A stretch of DNA of 46,135 nucleotides from Candidatus Eisenbacteria bacterium (GTDB lineage: Bacteria; Eisenbacteria; RBG-16-71-46; CAIMUX01; JAHJDP01), in assembly GCA_018831195.1 (NCBI GenBank), contig JAHJDP010000092.1, forward strand, positions 1-46,135, written 5' to 3'. The position numbers and the translations under genes are program-made. Below the pieces are notes generated by a model. The model was not told the origin of the DNA. It did not search any database and was given only the letters and a program-made list of their open reading frames with translations. This document shows positions 1 through 8,522 of this stretch, in pieces (position 1 is the stretch's first letter; every line of letters starts with the position of its first letter).

Positions 1-228
1 GAGCGCGCGGAAGAGTTCCGGCCGTTTCAACCAATAGTCGGCCTGGAATGTCTGCCGGCTGAAATCGCGGTCACAATGCTGACATTTATAACGTTGCACA
101 CGATAAGGTTTTGTCTTGCGGGAAAAGAATCCCGCTTTCTTATACCGCCACCCCTCCGGCTTCTTGTGATACCGGCAATGCGGATTGGGACAGTGCGGCG
201 GCTTGAAATAGGTTCGACATTTCGACAT
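1..228 (-). CDS. Zinc-ribbon transposase-like protein, 5' part only
   Basis: The minus-strand frame starts at ATG 228, preceded in frame by a TAG four codons upstream, so the start is well fixed. It runs 76 codons without a stop off the window edge. The peptide begins MSKCRTYFKPPHCPNPHC and has two Cys pairs (CPNPHC near residues 13-18, CQHC near 49-52) about 30 residues apart, followed by a basic/aromatic stretch (YWLKRPELF). This is the N-terminal zinc-ribbon layout of IS1/IS1595/ISL3-type transposases; the catalytic domain would lie outside the window. A nearly identical start lies at the other end of the window in the opposite orientation. The transposase assignment is inference from the zinc-ribbon pattern and the repetition. 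Confidence 0.6.
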   Translation of the reverse strand, partial: MSKCRTYFKPPHCPNPHCRYHKKPEGWRYKKAGFFSRKTKPYRVQRYKCQHCDRDFSRQTFQADYWLKRPELFRAL

Positions 229-279
229 ACCCTGCTAGGTGTGCAGGAAACACGCCAAATGCAATCTTCGAAGCACAAG
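138..279 (-). mobile_element. Left copy of repeated mobile-element end (inverted relative to the right copy)
   Basis: Positions 279 down to 138 match 45994-46135 read forward over 142 bases. The first ~110 bases are identical, including ~51 noncoding bases upstream of the transposase start, and about four substitutions occur near the far end. Similarity stops sharply at 279, which marks the probable element end. The outermost bases contain the palindrome CTTCGAAG. The two copies point outward from the window. Confidence 0.7.
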
Positions 280-390
280 TAATTCTTTGGTGGCATTGGC
301 TCTACCAAACCCCTATTCTCATTGATGCGAGACAACACAGACCGCCCACTATTAATGGAGCCGGCAGGATATTGCCAATAGGAGGATCAC

Positions 391-966
391 ATGCTCATTG
401 GCGGAAAGGTGCGTCTACGAAAGGTTGAGAGGGAGGATCTGTGCTTTCTATTCGACCTACTGAATGATACCGGGCTGCAAAACTATGATGTCTCAATGCA
501 TGCCGCCATTTCTCGATATGCCCTTGATAGGGATTTCGAAAAGCTCTTCCACCGGCAAGGTTGGGAACGTTTCCTCATCACCTCTCATGACGGACAGGAC
601 AAATACGGTATTATTTCGGTCAAGGAAATCAAAGGCGTTCCGAACTGCTACACGCTTTCCATCGCCTTGACGACACGAAACACGGGTTGCGGCTATGGGT
701 CGGAGGCCATTCAGTTATTACTGGGCTTCATGTTTCGTAATCGCGCCGCCGTTCGCATTGGTCTGGAGGTTCGCTCCTACAATACGAGGGCGATTCATTG
801 TTTCGCAGGATGCGGATTTATTAGAGAGGGTACGCTCCGCCAAGCCAGCTTCCATGACGGTGCATATTGTGATGTTCTTGTCATGTCCATTCTCCGCACT
901 GAATTCATGGAGAAACAGCAAGGGAAGTCGCAAGGCCAGGACTCTTCATCGCAACATAAATGCTAA
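391..966 (+). CDS. GNAT-family N-acetyltransferase (RimJ/RimL-like)
   Basis: This 191-residue protein is of the Acetyltransf_3 (RimJ/RimL) type, which moves an acetyl group from acetyl-CoA to an amine, often a protein N-terminus or a small molecule; the substrate here is unknown. The acetyl-CoA loop is visible as RNTGCGYGSEA (residues 96-106), followed by a helix and then the late-domain signature NTRAIHCFAGCGF (131-143). The start is set by GGAGG eight bases upstream of ATG 391. A polar Lys/Gln/Ser tail ends the protein. The aminotransferase gene begins 29 bases downstream on the same strand, so the two are probably cotranscribed. Nothing is odd in length or motifs. Confidence 0.85.
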   Translation: MLIGGKVRLRKVEREDLCFLFDLLNDTGLQNYDVSMHAAISRYALDRDFEKLFHRQGWERFLITSHDGQDKYGIISVKEIKGVPNCYTLSIALTTRNTGCGYGSEAIQLLLGFMFRNRAAVRIGLEVRSYNTRAIHCFAGCGFIREGTLRQASFHDGAYCDVLVMSILRTEFMEKQQGKSQGQDSSSQHKC

Positions 967-995
967 TTTGACTTTATTCTCAGGAGGGTTGTGTA

Positions 996-2177
996 ATGGC
1001 AATTTCCAAAAAGATCGAGACATTCATGACCAAGGCCTCCTGGATTAGAAAGATGTTCGAGGAGGGTATCCGTCTGAAGAATGAAGTTGGCGAAGAGAAG
1101 GTCTTTGATTTTACCTTGGGTAATCCCATACTTGAACCACCTGAAGAATACCAAGAAATCCTCCGAAAATATATTGCTGAACCCACTCCTGGAAGCCATC
1201 GGTACATGCCCAATGCAGGATATCCCGCCACGCGCTTGAAGGTCGCTGATTACCTTAAGAAGACAACAGGAACCCCGCTTGAAGCCGGTGATATTATCAT
1301 GACATGCGGCGCCGGCGGCGCCATGAATGTGTCGCTCAAAGCCCTTCTGGATCCCGGCGATGAAGTTGTCGTGATCGCTCCCTTCTTCCCGGAATATCGT
1401 TTCTATATCGACAACCATGGCGGCTGCATGGTTATCGCCGAATCGGCAGATGATTTCGACTTGGATTTGGCCGCCCTAAAGGCGGCCATCGGCGGACGGA
1501 CGAAAGCCATTATTCTCAATTCACCTAACAATCCGACAGGAAAGATGTATACCGCCGAGCGCCTCCGGGAGCTTGGCGATCTCCTGGGCGAGAAGGAACA
1601 AGAAGCGGGACATCCGATAACCATCCTGAGTGATGAGCCTTATAGAAAGATAGTTTTTGATGGGAAAAAGACTCCCTCGATTTTTGACGCTCATGCCAAT
1701 ACCATTCTCATCACCTCCCATTCGAAAGATATTGGTTTACCCGGTGAACGGATCGGTTTTGCCGCCATCTCAGCACAACACCAGGACCGGTCCATACTCC
1801 GCGAGGCCATGACTTTCACAAACCGAACACTCGGTTATGTCAACGCTCCAGCTCTTTTCCAGAGGACAGTCGCCCTCGCCCAAGATATGAGTGTCCCGGT
1901 AGCGGTATATCAGAATCTTAGAGATCTCTTTTGCGTGGGCCTCAATGAGGCGGGACTCCGCATCTCCAAACCGGATGGCGCCTTCTATCTATTTCCAAAA
2001 ACACCGGGTGAGGATGATATGGCCTTCATTCGGGATCTGCAGAAAGAATATATCCTCGCTGTTCCGGGTTCCGGTTTTGGCCGTCCCGGCCATATCCGGT
2101 TGAGCTATTGCGTTACAGAAAAGGAAATAAGGGGCTCCCTCCCCGGCTTCAGGCGGGTCATGCAGAAGTACAACTAA
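996..2177 (+). CDS. PLP-dependent class I/II aminotransferase (AspC-like)
   Basis: This 393-residue fold-type I aminotransferase transfers an amino group between an amino acid and a 2-oxo acid in the cytoplasm. Visible residues are NSPNNPTG (175-182), the cofactor-binding Asp in SDEPY (D213), the Schiff-base lysine in SHSKDIGLPGERIG (K244) and the carboxylate-binding Arg in HIRLS (R368). The length is normal for the family. The start is supported by CAGGAGGG upstream of ATG 996. The amino donor cannot be told from the sequence; aspartate/aromatic or branched-chain substrates are possible. It follows the GNAT gene closely. A second aminotransferase of a different subgroup lies at 28066-29271. 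Confidence 0.88.
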   Translation: MAISKKIETFMTKASWIRKMFEEGIRLKNEVGEEKVFDFTLGNPILEPPEEYQEILRKYIAEPTPGSHRYMPNAGYPATRLKVADYLKKTTGTPLEAGDIIMTCGAGGAMNVSLKALLDPGDEVVVIAPFFPEYRFYIDNHGGCMVIAESADDFDLDLAALKAAIGGRTKAIILNSPNNPTGKMYTAERLRELGDLLGEKEQEAGHPITILSDEPYRKIVFDGKKTPSIFDAHANTILITSHSKDIGLPGERIGFAAISAQHQDRSILREAMTFTNRTLGYVNAPALFQRTVALAQDMSVPVAVYQNLRDLFCVGLNEAGLRISKPDGAFYLFPKTPGEDDMAFIRDLQKEYILAVPGSGFGRPGHIRLSYCVTEKEIRGSLPGFRRVMQKYN

Positions 2178-2312
2178 CTCATTCCATTTATTACGGTTAC
2201 AGCGCTTCTTGGTTGGAATGCCTGGGATCGCTTTGTTGACGCCCTGAATCTGATCTAATATGAGGTATCGCAGCCGGGGAATCGTGTTGAAAGGATTTGA
2301 AGGATATTCTCC

Positions 2313-2423
2313 ATGAACAATTCTCAGATCAACCAACTCGTCCCCTATCGGTTCGGATGGCCCTTCTGCAGCGCCTTCAATTCATGCATCCGATATGGAT
2401 TATCAAGAGACTTCGGGAAATGA
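2313..2423 (+). CDS. Possible 36-codon leader ORF overlapping the next gene
   Basis: ATG 2313 has a good ribosome-binding site (AAGGA eight bases upstream) and opens a 36-codon frame whose TGA overlaps the ATG at 2420 as ATGA. The peptide (MNNSQINQLVPYRF...) has no recognisable motif. The overlap would allow translational coupling to the secreted protein downstream. It could also be chance, because the long frame in the next entry is open across the same bases from TTG 2297. Confidence 0.2.
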   Translation: MNNSQINQLVPYRFGWPFCSAFNSCIRYGLSRDFGK

Positions 2424-4543
2424 GAAGAACATGGGTCGTTTTCGCTGGAGTGATTCTACTGGGATTGAGTCAGATACAGTGTCTTCTAAAACCCGAAGAA
2501 GGAGTTATTGGCAGTCCCCTTCCGAATGAGCGGCCCCACGTCCGGATTACAGGAGGTGTCTTCAACGAAGATCCAGCAGGAGTAGATTTTCGTGTAAAAT
2601 TTCTTTGGCATGGATGGGATAATGACGGCATAGTCACTGGATTTGAATGGGCTGTCGATGATACAACACTGGAACGGGCATGGCGAGGCACCTTCGAATT
2701 CGGTGAGGGTTTTAATTTTCGAGCAACAACTTTTGATCCAGCCGATTCATCATTCTATGATTGGCATCGATTCTTCATCCGATCCATTGACAACGAATTC
2801 GAGCGTTCAAAGATTGACTCAAGATACTTCAATGCAAGGACAATTGCCCCAAACACGAAAATCACCTTCCCCATTATAGCCGATGGTTCGCTTTTGCTTC
2901 GTAGACCACGCACCTTCAACGTAACTTGGAAGGGTGAGGATCTTGATTCCTCTACTCCGGTCAAATTGCCGGTCTATTATGAATACAAATTAGTTAATGT
3001 CAATTTGATGGATGATCCGGGGGAGGCTCTCATTCAAAATGACAATATATTTCTGGATACCCTTCTTGTTGGCGATAAAACCAAGTGGATAAGGATTTCA
3101 GCAGAGATCTCAAGCCTCCGGCTCACCGAACTTCCCTTGGGGGAACTCTATGTATTCGGCATTCGTGCCATTGATGAAGCGGGCGCTATTGAACCCTTTT
3201 TAGAGCAAGCACGTAACTATTTTCGATTTGAGGTGACGAACGAAGAATGCCAGCCCATCGTTACTATCAGGGAAAATCGACTGGGAGCATTTACCTTTCC
3301 AAGTGATGGAACCGTCTGGAAGGTTGAAGTTCCGAGCAAAACGCCGATTCGTTTTCGCTGGGAAGGAGATGCCGCCTTCTGCGGCAGCGGCCCTGGAAAT
3401 GTGAATTATTCTCTCGACATCGAGGACCCTGGCGATGAGTACACAAATGCACCGAATGGAATCGGCGGATGGATTGGCTGGGGCCTATGGGATGAAATCC
3501 AGACACCTTTGATGTTTCCGGATACTGATAACGGAATAACGCATAATTTCTATGTAAAAATGTTAGACGAATCAAATAATCCAAGATCCGTTCGCTTCTG
3601 CTGGGTTCAGATTAAAGTCATAGCCTTCAGTTTCAATAGAACGGCATTGATTGTCGATGACGCGACATTGAGGCCTTACTTTTATGGCAATGACGCCGTA
3701 CATGATGCCTTTAGAAACCGTCTATTTCAATGTGTCTATCAATTCATGGATCCGGGTGAAGCACTTGATGTTTTCGATATATACGGCAGACAGGATGAAC
3801 ATTTCAATGCCGCAAGAATACCTTTAGAATTGATAGCCTCCTATAAACTCCTGATATGGAATTCTTTTTTCTTCGGCACGCTCTCATCCGGACTGGCGCG
3901 GAATGAAGTTGAGAGCAGCCTATTGACAAATTACGTTGGGGCCGGCGGGCGGGTCTACTTCTATGGATCAAAAATAGTCGGGTGTCTTGCCGGCGACAAT
4001 TTCAATTATGACGATGACGGATTGTGCCCCAGTGTTCCCGGAGTTGATACCCCAGCTTGGGATCAAAATGACTTCATCTGGAAATTCCTTCATCTAAGAA
4101 ATTGCGTAAAGAAGCCCTCAAGTAACAGCCAGCAAGTAGATGGTTGGATTGGTTCCAGGGCGGTTCACCCACTCTATCCGGATCTCAGAATTAATCCAGA
4201 CGTTTGGGATCCCGAAACACCCCGCATCGCCGATGGTCTTCCGGTCGGCGGCACAATTTGGTTTGAGGTTTATAAAAAAGGCCGGACCATCCCCATAAGA
4301 CGCGAGCCCGGTCTTGATACGATCTACGTCGCCGAAACATTTAAATATCAAAATATACCATCACAAATAGACGGATGTCCCATTGCTCTGAGGTATGAAT
4401 CGACCTCGGAAGACTCGGCCCTAAGTCTGGATCAAGGTAGGATATTTTTCCAACTCTTCCCATTCTTCCCATGCCAAGAGGGGCCGGCCGCCGAGGCGGC
4501 CCGCAAAGCTGTTACCTGGATGATGACCGGGCGGGATGAATGA
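2420..4543 (+). CDS. Large exported protein with a GATase-like domain, function unknown
   Basis: From ATG 2420 this is 707 residues. The frame is open back to TTG 2297, but only the later start puts an export signal at the N-terminus: MRRTWVVFAGVILLGLSQ, then IQC-LL. The Cys sits where a lipoprotein Cys would be, but the lipobox (QIQC) is not canonical. After a linker come beta-rich segments with Trp/Asp-rich turns like Ig/FnIII folds. Around residues 410-530 a segment with ALIVDD, a later YKLLIWNSFF strand and a Gly-rich VGAGGRVYFYGS strand looks like a class I glutamine-amidotransferase-like (ThuA-type) fold. No sorting domain is seen at the C-terminus. The role is unknown; a surface or periplasmic structural protein is likely. 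Confidence 0.7.
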   Translation: MRRTWVVFAGVILLGLSQIQCLLKPEEGVIGSPLPNERPHVRITGGVFNEDPAGVDFRVKFLWHGWDNDGIVTGFEWAVDDTTLERAWRGTFEFGEGFNFRATTFDPADSSFYDWHRFFIRSIDNEFERSKIDSRYFNARTIAPNTKITFPIIADGSLLLRRPRTFNVTWKGEDLDSSTPVKLPVYYEYKLVNVNLMDDPGEALIQNDNIFLDTLLVGDKTKWIRISAEISSLRLTELPLGELYVFGIRAIDEAGAIEPFLEQARNYFRFEVTNEECQPIVTIRENRLGAFTFPSDGTVWKVEVPSKTPIRFRWEGDAAFCGSGPGNVNYSLDIEDPGDEYTNAPNGIGGWIGWGLWDEIQTPLMFPDTDNGITHNFYVKMLDESNNPRSVRFCWVQIKVIAFSFNRTALIVDDATLRPYFYGNDAVHDAFRNRLFQCVYQFMDPGEALDVFDIYGRQDEHFNAARIPLELIASYKLLIWNSFFFGTLSSGLARNEVESSLLTNYVGAGGRVYFYGSKIVGCLAGDNFNYDDDGLCPSVPGVDTPAWDQNDFIWKFLHLRNCVKKPSSNSQQVDGWIGSRAVHPLYPDLRINPDVWDPETPRIADGLPVGGTIWFEVYKKGRTIPIRREPGLDTIYVAETFKYQNIPSQIDGCPIALRYESTSEDSALSLDQGRIFFQLFPFFPCQEGPAAEAARKAVTWMMTGRDE

Positions 4544-5149
4544 CCCGCTGTCGGATGGTCATCCATCCTTCCCCGTAGTAAACTGCAGTTGCCGGATAAT
4601 ATTTGGCTATTAAATATCATTATAAATAATATTCCACCTGGTTTTGGAATATTTGGAACGATTCATTGAGCGCATAAGAGACATCCCATCAATGAAATAA
4701 TTCATAATTTTTGAAACAATTTCGTGGCCGATCCAGTAAAAGAGTTTTATACTCCTTGTGGCCGAAGTGGAATGGCCTGTCGAATGCATCCATGCCAATC
4801 TAATGACAGGCTGGAACGCTTAAGCATGAGAGATAGGAAGCACCAACCTCGAGTTTTTGCGGCGGCTGCAAAATGGATCGCAGCCAAAAGTGGGGATCCC
4901 CCGTCCTCCTGCCGGGGCGCGGACTACGGGGTTCCTAAGCAAAATTCCTTATTTAGGCCATCCAAGATGGGGATGCCTTAGTTCCCTAATTGGAATGGAG
5001 TCATCTGTAGGGAGTCCCCCCCTATTGGACGAGTATGTCCTTCGTCCGGGTTCTGTCGACCCGGATTATGGAGAGGAATGTCCAAAATCCGGCTGCAGGA
5101 TTTGTACATTCTTCAGTCCGAAAAGACACAACCAATGGAGGCGGAAAAC
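4544..5149. other. 606-bp region without a convincing gene; structured G/C-rich leader
   Basis: The first ~200 bases are AT-rich and could hold promoters. From about 4850 the sequence is G/C-rich with several dyads: GGCTGC...GCAGCC, the palindrome GGGGATCCCC, CCATC-CAA-GATGG, and TCCGGGT-N7-ACCCGGA at 5045-5065. These precede the ribosome-binding site of the gene at 5150 and suggest a structured 5' leader. I could not match it to a known riboswitch. Small open frames here have no motifs and poor start sites. Confidence 0.4.
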
Positions 5150-8100
5150 ATGAGGAAGATATTAGTCGTTGTGGTTTGTCTCTGTCTTTTGGGGGCTGCT
5201 TCGAGTACGCAGGCTTTTACACCACGGGCCGATCGTTTCCTAAACACAAAACAGGTCGTTGCAAAGGAGATGGATGGCGATAAACCTTTGACCACGGCAA
5301 ATACGTTCAGCCGGGCGGATACTATCTGCTTCGGTGGCCATGATGGGAATGGCTATGCCGTCGAAGGCGGTATCTGGGATTTTTCTGATGGAACAATGCA
5401 AGGTTGGTATGGCATTGATATGACCCAGAATTCCGGCCAGTACTGGTGGGCTCGTTATAGGGCGATAGATTATGAATGCCCCGCTTCCGCCCCGATGACC
5501 AATGCCAGTTCAGGCCACCTCTGGTGCGGCGGGGAACAATCTGACGCCGATGCGGGCTGCTGGACCTGTGACGCCGGCCTTGATTGCGCATTGGGTTATC
5601 CAAACAGCCTTTGTCAAAGAGCAACAGCGCCACTGATCCCCTACACTACCGGCGATATTTCGATCAATTTTCAATATTACACCGATTCTGAAGGCCTGAC
5701 CTTTGATTACACGAAGGTTCAGATTCTGGCATACGATGGATCCATCCTGATAGAAGCAATGGATGTGGATGATCTCGGCGGAATCAATGGGTTGCCGGGC
5801 AGTCCTGTGACCTTCTCCAGTGAGATTTATGATTTCAATATCCCTGAAGGGACAGACGGCCTCAAGCTGCGTTTTGAATTCGTTTCGGATACCTTTTGGT
5901 CGGATGAGGACGGCCTCTACTGCTCTACCTATGGCGCCATCGGTCTTGATAATGTAACCCTCGCAAGTGATGCCGGATCGACAACCTATGACTGGGAAAG
6001 CGATAGTGAAGGTTTTGTTTACGAGCATTGTCCAGGGGTAGGAAACTGGATAGCGATCAATCCGATCGATAACTATCTCATCCTGGATCCATGCGCCTGT
6101 GAGCTATCAAATTATGTGCTCGCGTTCCATGATGACAACCTTACTCACGGCGATCCCGGTGCAGAAAACAGTCAGTGGAACATGGCGGTAAGTCCCATCA
6201 TTGATAGGAGCGCCTATCCTGCGCCTGACTATAATTCCATCTTTGCCAGATGGGATATCTATTCCTGGCTTCCGCTCGAAAATGGGGTTTTGTATCGTCC
6301 CGGCTGGTTCTATTATCCTTGGGAATGTACAGAAACGGGTTCTTTGGGCTGGTCTCCACGGTCCGGCGATGATGACTACCTGTATGTTGGGACTGATCCG
6401 ATCTGCTACGAATCCAATGATAATGCAACGGAAAATGAAGTCCCAGGCGGTGCAACTTATTATCGGTTCTGCATAGAGGTGAAAGCCTGCTGCACTTGCT
6501 TTGGAATCACAAATTGTACAGGTGCCAGCAACGAAACACCGCTCATTGATAACATCCAGGTCTGTGTCACCGGAATTCCCGATGCCCCCGTCGCGGACTA
6601 TGGGAATGGATGTTACTACCAAGATGGATTCGGTCAATCCATGTTTATTGATCCCACGGCGACTGGACGTTGTGACTCATGGGACGTGGGCGCGGGAACA
6701 GCGCCGCCCTTCACATTGAGTGATTCGCTGTCCATTTCGGGTCCGCCGGTATTGGGTACAACGCCCTCATGGGAAGCTAAACTCTGGTTTAAACTTCCCC
6801 GGGTGGGGCCCGCCATCAACCAAACGGCCTACAATGCCTGGAAAAGCCGGCTGCCCGGCGATCCCGAGTTGGGATTTGTGGCGGTTAGAATGGACTCGTG
6901 TCAGACCATTATGCCCTTCAGCAATAAGTTCTGCTCCTACTTCCATGAGAGTGAAGCCGGGTTCAACATGGCTTTTAATGACCTGACCGATGAGAATGAG
7001 ATTCTTCCCGACGATCTCTTCACACCGGGAACTTTAATTCAGTACTTCGTAACCACGAATTATATCGGCAATCCACAATTTGCCTTTGTTGAGGACACTA
7101 CAAATGGTTTCTTCCGCGAGATTGAAATCCTGCCGAGCATGCGTGTGGATCCTGTTGCAGAAGAAATTGTTTGGCCTTGTGTCCTCTATGTGGACGCTTA
7201 CAATCGTGGAGCGGAAAACTTCATTCAACCGGCGCTGGATTACTTTCTCCAGGAAGTTCCCGGTGTCGGTCCGAACAATGATCGCTACGACGAGGATGGC
7301 GCCAGCACCAATTATAATGGAAGTTCTCTCTACCGTACTGGAAATAATGGAGCCACACTGCCGCAGCTTCTGGCCTATTCCGGAATCATCGTGAACTCCG
7401 GTTTATTCAGTGGCGGCGCCTTGGAGGAAACTGATTTCATCGGTTTGGAGGACTGGCTCCTGACTTCAATCTGTGATCAATCTGAAGTCCGCCAGGGCTT
7501 GATCCTGAACGGCGATGAGATGGCCCTCATTATTCAAGAACACAGACCCTCATTCCTCTTCGGCGCCCTCGGGACGGGGCTTGATTGTTCACCCTACCGC
7601 GACGCCGGCTGCCCCAGTGGAACGCCCGAAGATACTTCATTCTGTATCCAGGTCATCGATGTCGATATGCCGGTCTTCCCATCCTCAACGGACTACTGGG
7701 CTTATGGCAATGGGTGTCCCAATATCTACACTTACTCGGTCCTCTTTCCCCAGGGAACGGGCCAGGGCAACCGGAGCTGGTTCGATTTTGACTTCAGCGG
7801 TCCAAAGGGAGTCGTTGAATTCGCTCAGATCGTCAATGAAGATCTTGGCTTGAACAATTACCGGACCAGTGTTGAGGGTTACAGCTATCACCACATTACA
7901 AGCTCATTTGCCGGCGGCACTTGTGTTCCCGACAGCGCCGGCATTGTTTCAGCGGTGGCGTCCGAGCTTGTTGGAACGCTCAACTGGCTGTTTGATGGTC
8001 CTCCTCCGGCATTCTGCACGGATCCCTGCGGGATTACCGATGATGTTCCCGATGTCGACGGTGTTGAAGTTAAAATAAACCGTCTCTACCAAAATCGTCC

Positions 8101-8350
8101 CAACCCATTCAATCCGCGCACCGTTATCTCCTTCGCTATCGCCCAGCGAAGCGACGTTGAGTTGGCCATCTATGATGTTTCCGGCCGACTCGTGCGCCAG
8201 CTGAAAAAAGGCGTTATGGATGCGGGGCTGCAGAATATTGTTTGGGATGGAACCGATGATACAGGCCGGAATGTCTCAAGTGGGATCTATTGGTCTCAGC
8301 TGACTATTGGAGAATATCGGTCGAACAAGAAGATGGTGCTTCTCAAATAG
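5150..8350 (+). CDS. Large secreted protein with C-terminal FlgD-like (type IX-style) sorting domain
   Basis: The protein has 1066 residues. The start at ATG 5150 is chosen because GGAGGCGG lies just upstream and a clean signal peptide follows (MRKILVVVVCLCLLGAASS, probable cleavage after TQA at ~22). The frame is open back to 5078, but that start lacks both. The body is Cys- and aromatic-rich with carbohydrate-binding/jelly-roll-like patches. A segment near residues 680-850 (VLYVDAYNRG, later LLAYSGIIVNSG and GLILNGDE) resembles a GATase-like fold. Residues 974-1066 are a FlgD-like Ig/T9SS type A-like module: QNRPNPFNPRTVISF, VELAIYDVSGRLVRQL, WDGTDDTGRNVSSGIY, and the terminal KMVLLK. Such modules mark exported, surface-retained proteins in FCB bacteria. 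Catalytic function is unknown. Confidence 0.8.
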   Translation: MRKILVVVVCLCLLGAASSTQAFTPRADRFLNTKQVVAKEMDGDKPLTTANTFSRADTICFGGHDGNGYAVEGGIWDFSDGTMQGWYGIDMTQNSGQYWWARYRAIDYECPASAPMTNASSGHLWCGGEQSDADAGCWTCDAGLDCALGYPNSLCQRATAPLIPYTTGDISINFQYYTDSEGLTFDYTKVQILAYDGSILIEAMDVDDLGGINGLPGSPVTFSSEIYDFNIPEGTDGLKLRFEFVSDTFWSDEDGLYCSTYGAIGLDNVTLASDAGSTTYDWESDSEGFVYEHCPGVGNWIAINPIDNYLILDPCACELSNYVLAFHDDNLTHGDPGAENSQWNMAVSPIIDRSAYPAPDYNSIFARWDIYSWLPLENGVLYRPGWFYYPWECTETGSLGWSPRSGDDDYLYVGTDPICYESNDNATENEVPGGATYYRFCIEVKACCTCFGITNCTGASNETPLIDNIQVCVTGIPDAPVADYGNGCYYQDGFGQSMFIDPTATGRCDSWDVGAGTAPPFTLSDSLSISGPPVLGTTPSWEAKLWFKLPRVGPAINQTAYNAWKSRLPGDPELGFVAVRMDSCQTIMPFSNKFCSYFHESEAGFNMAFNDLTDENEILPDDLFTPGTLIQYFVTTNYIGNPQFAFVEDTTNGFFREIEILPSMRVDPVAEEIVWPCVLYVDAYNRGAENFIQPALDYFLQEVPGVGPNNDRYDEDGASTNYNGSSLYRTGNNGATLPQLLAYSGIIVNSGLFSGGALEETDFIGLEDWLLTSICDQSEVRQGLILNGDEMALIIQEHRPSFLFGALGTGLDCSPYRDAGCPSGTPEDTSFCIQVIDVDMPVFPSSTDYWAYGNGCPNIYTYSVLFPQGTGQGNRSWFDFDFSGPKGVVEFAQIVNEDLGLNNYRTSVEGYSYHHITSSFAGGTCVPDSAGIVSAVASELVGTLNWLFDGPPPAFCTDPCGITDDVPDVDGVEVKINRLYQNRPNPFNPRTVISFAIAQRSDVELAIYDVSGRLVRQLKKGVMDAGLQNIVWDGTDDTGRNVSSGIYWSQLTIGEYRSNKKMVLLK

Positions 8351-8362
8351 TCCTTCTCGTGA

Positions 8363-8416
8363 GAAAGGCACCCAGGCGGGCCAATCCAATGCCAGTGGAT
8401 TGGCCCGCAACCTTTC
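8363..8416 (+). terminator. Hairpin terminator after the FlgD-domain protein
   Basis: There is a perfect 13-bp stem (8376-8388 with 8396-8408, GCGGGCCAATCCA arm, 7-base loop). It is extended by an outer GAAAGG/CCTTTC pairing (8363-8368 with 8411-8416). It starts ~13 bases after the stop at 8350. No long T-run follows, so termination may be partial. Confidence 0.6.
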
Positions 8417-8522
8417 TATTGGGATTCCTATTCCGTGATGAGATTCTTGACCCCCGCATCTTGAAGACACACAATACCCGATGGGCGGGAGTTCGATTCC
8501 ACTCTCAAGAGAGATTTGTTTA

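Noticed and set aside
27-338. 103-codon minus-strand open frame at the left edge
   Set aside because: It overlaps the transposase-like gene in another frame. Only the frame starting at ATG 228 has zinc-ribbon Cys pairs and is repeated at the right edge.
4860-4945. Possible cyclic-di-GMP (GEMM) riboswitch
   Set aside because: A GGACTACGGGGTTCC stretch resembles the 3' part of GEMM-I, but the CGCAAAGC core and a GNRA hairpin in the right order are missing.
8470-8500. T-arm-like sequence GGGAGTTCGATTCC upstream of murB
   Set aside because: No acceptor, D or anticodon stems can be built around it; it is not a tRNA gene.
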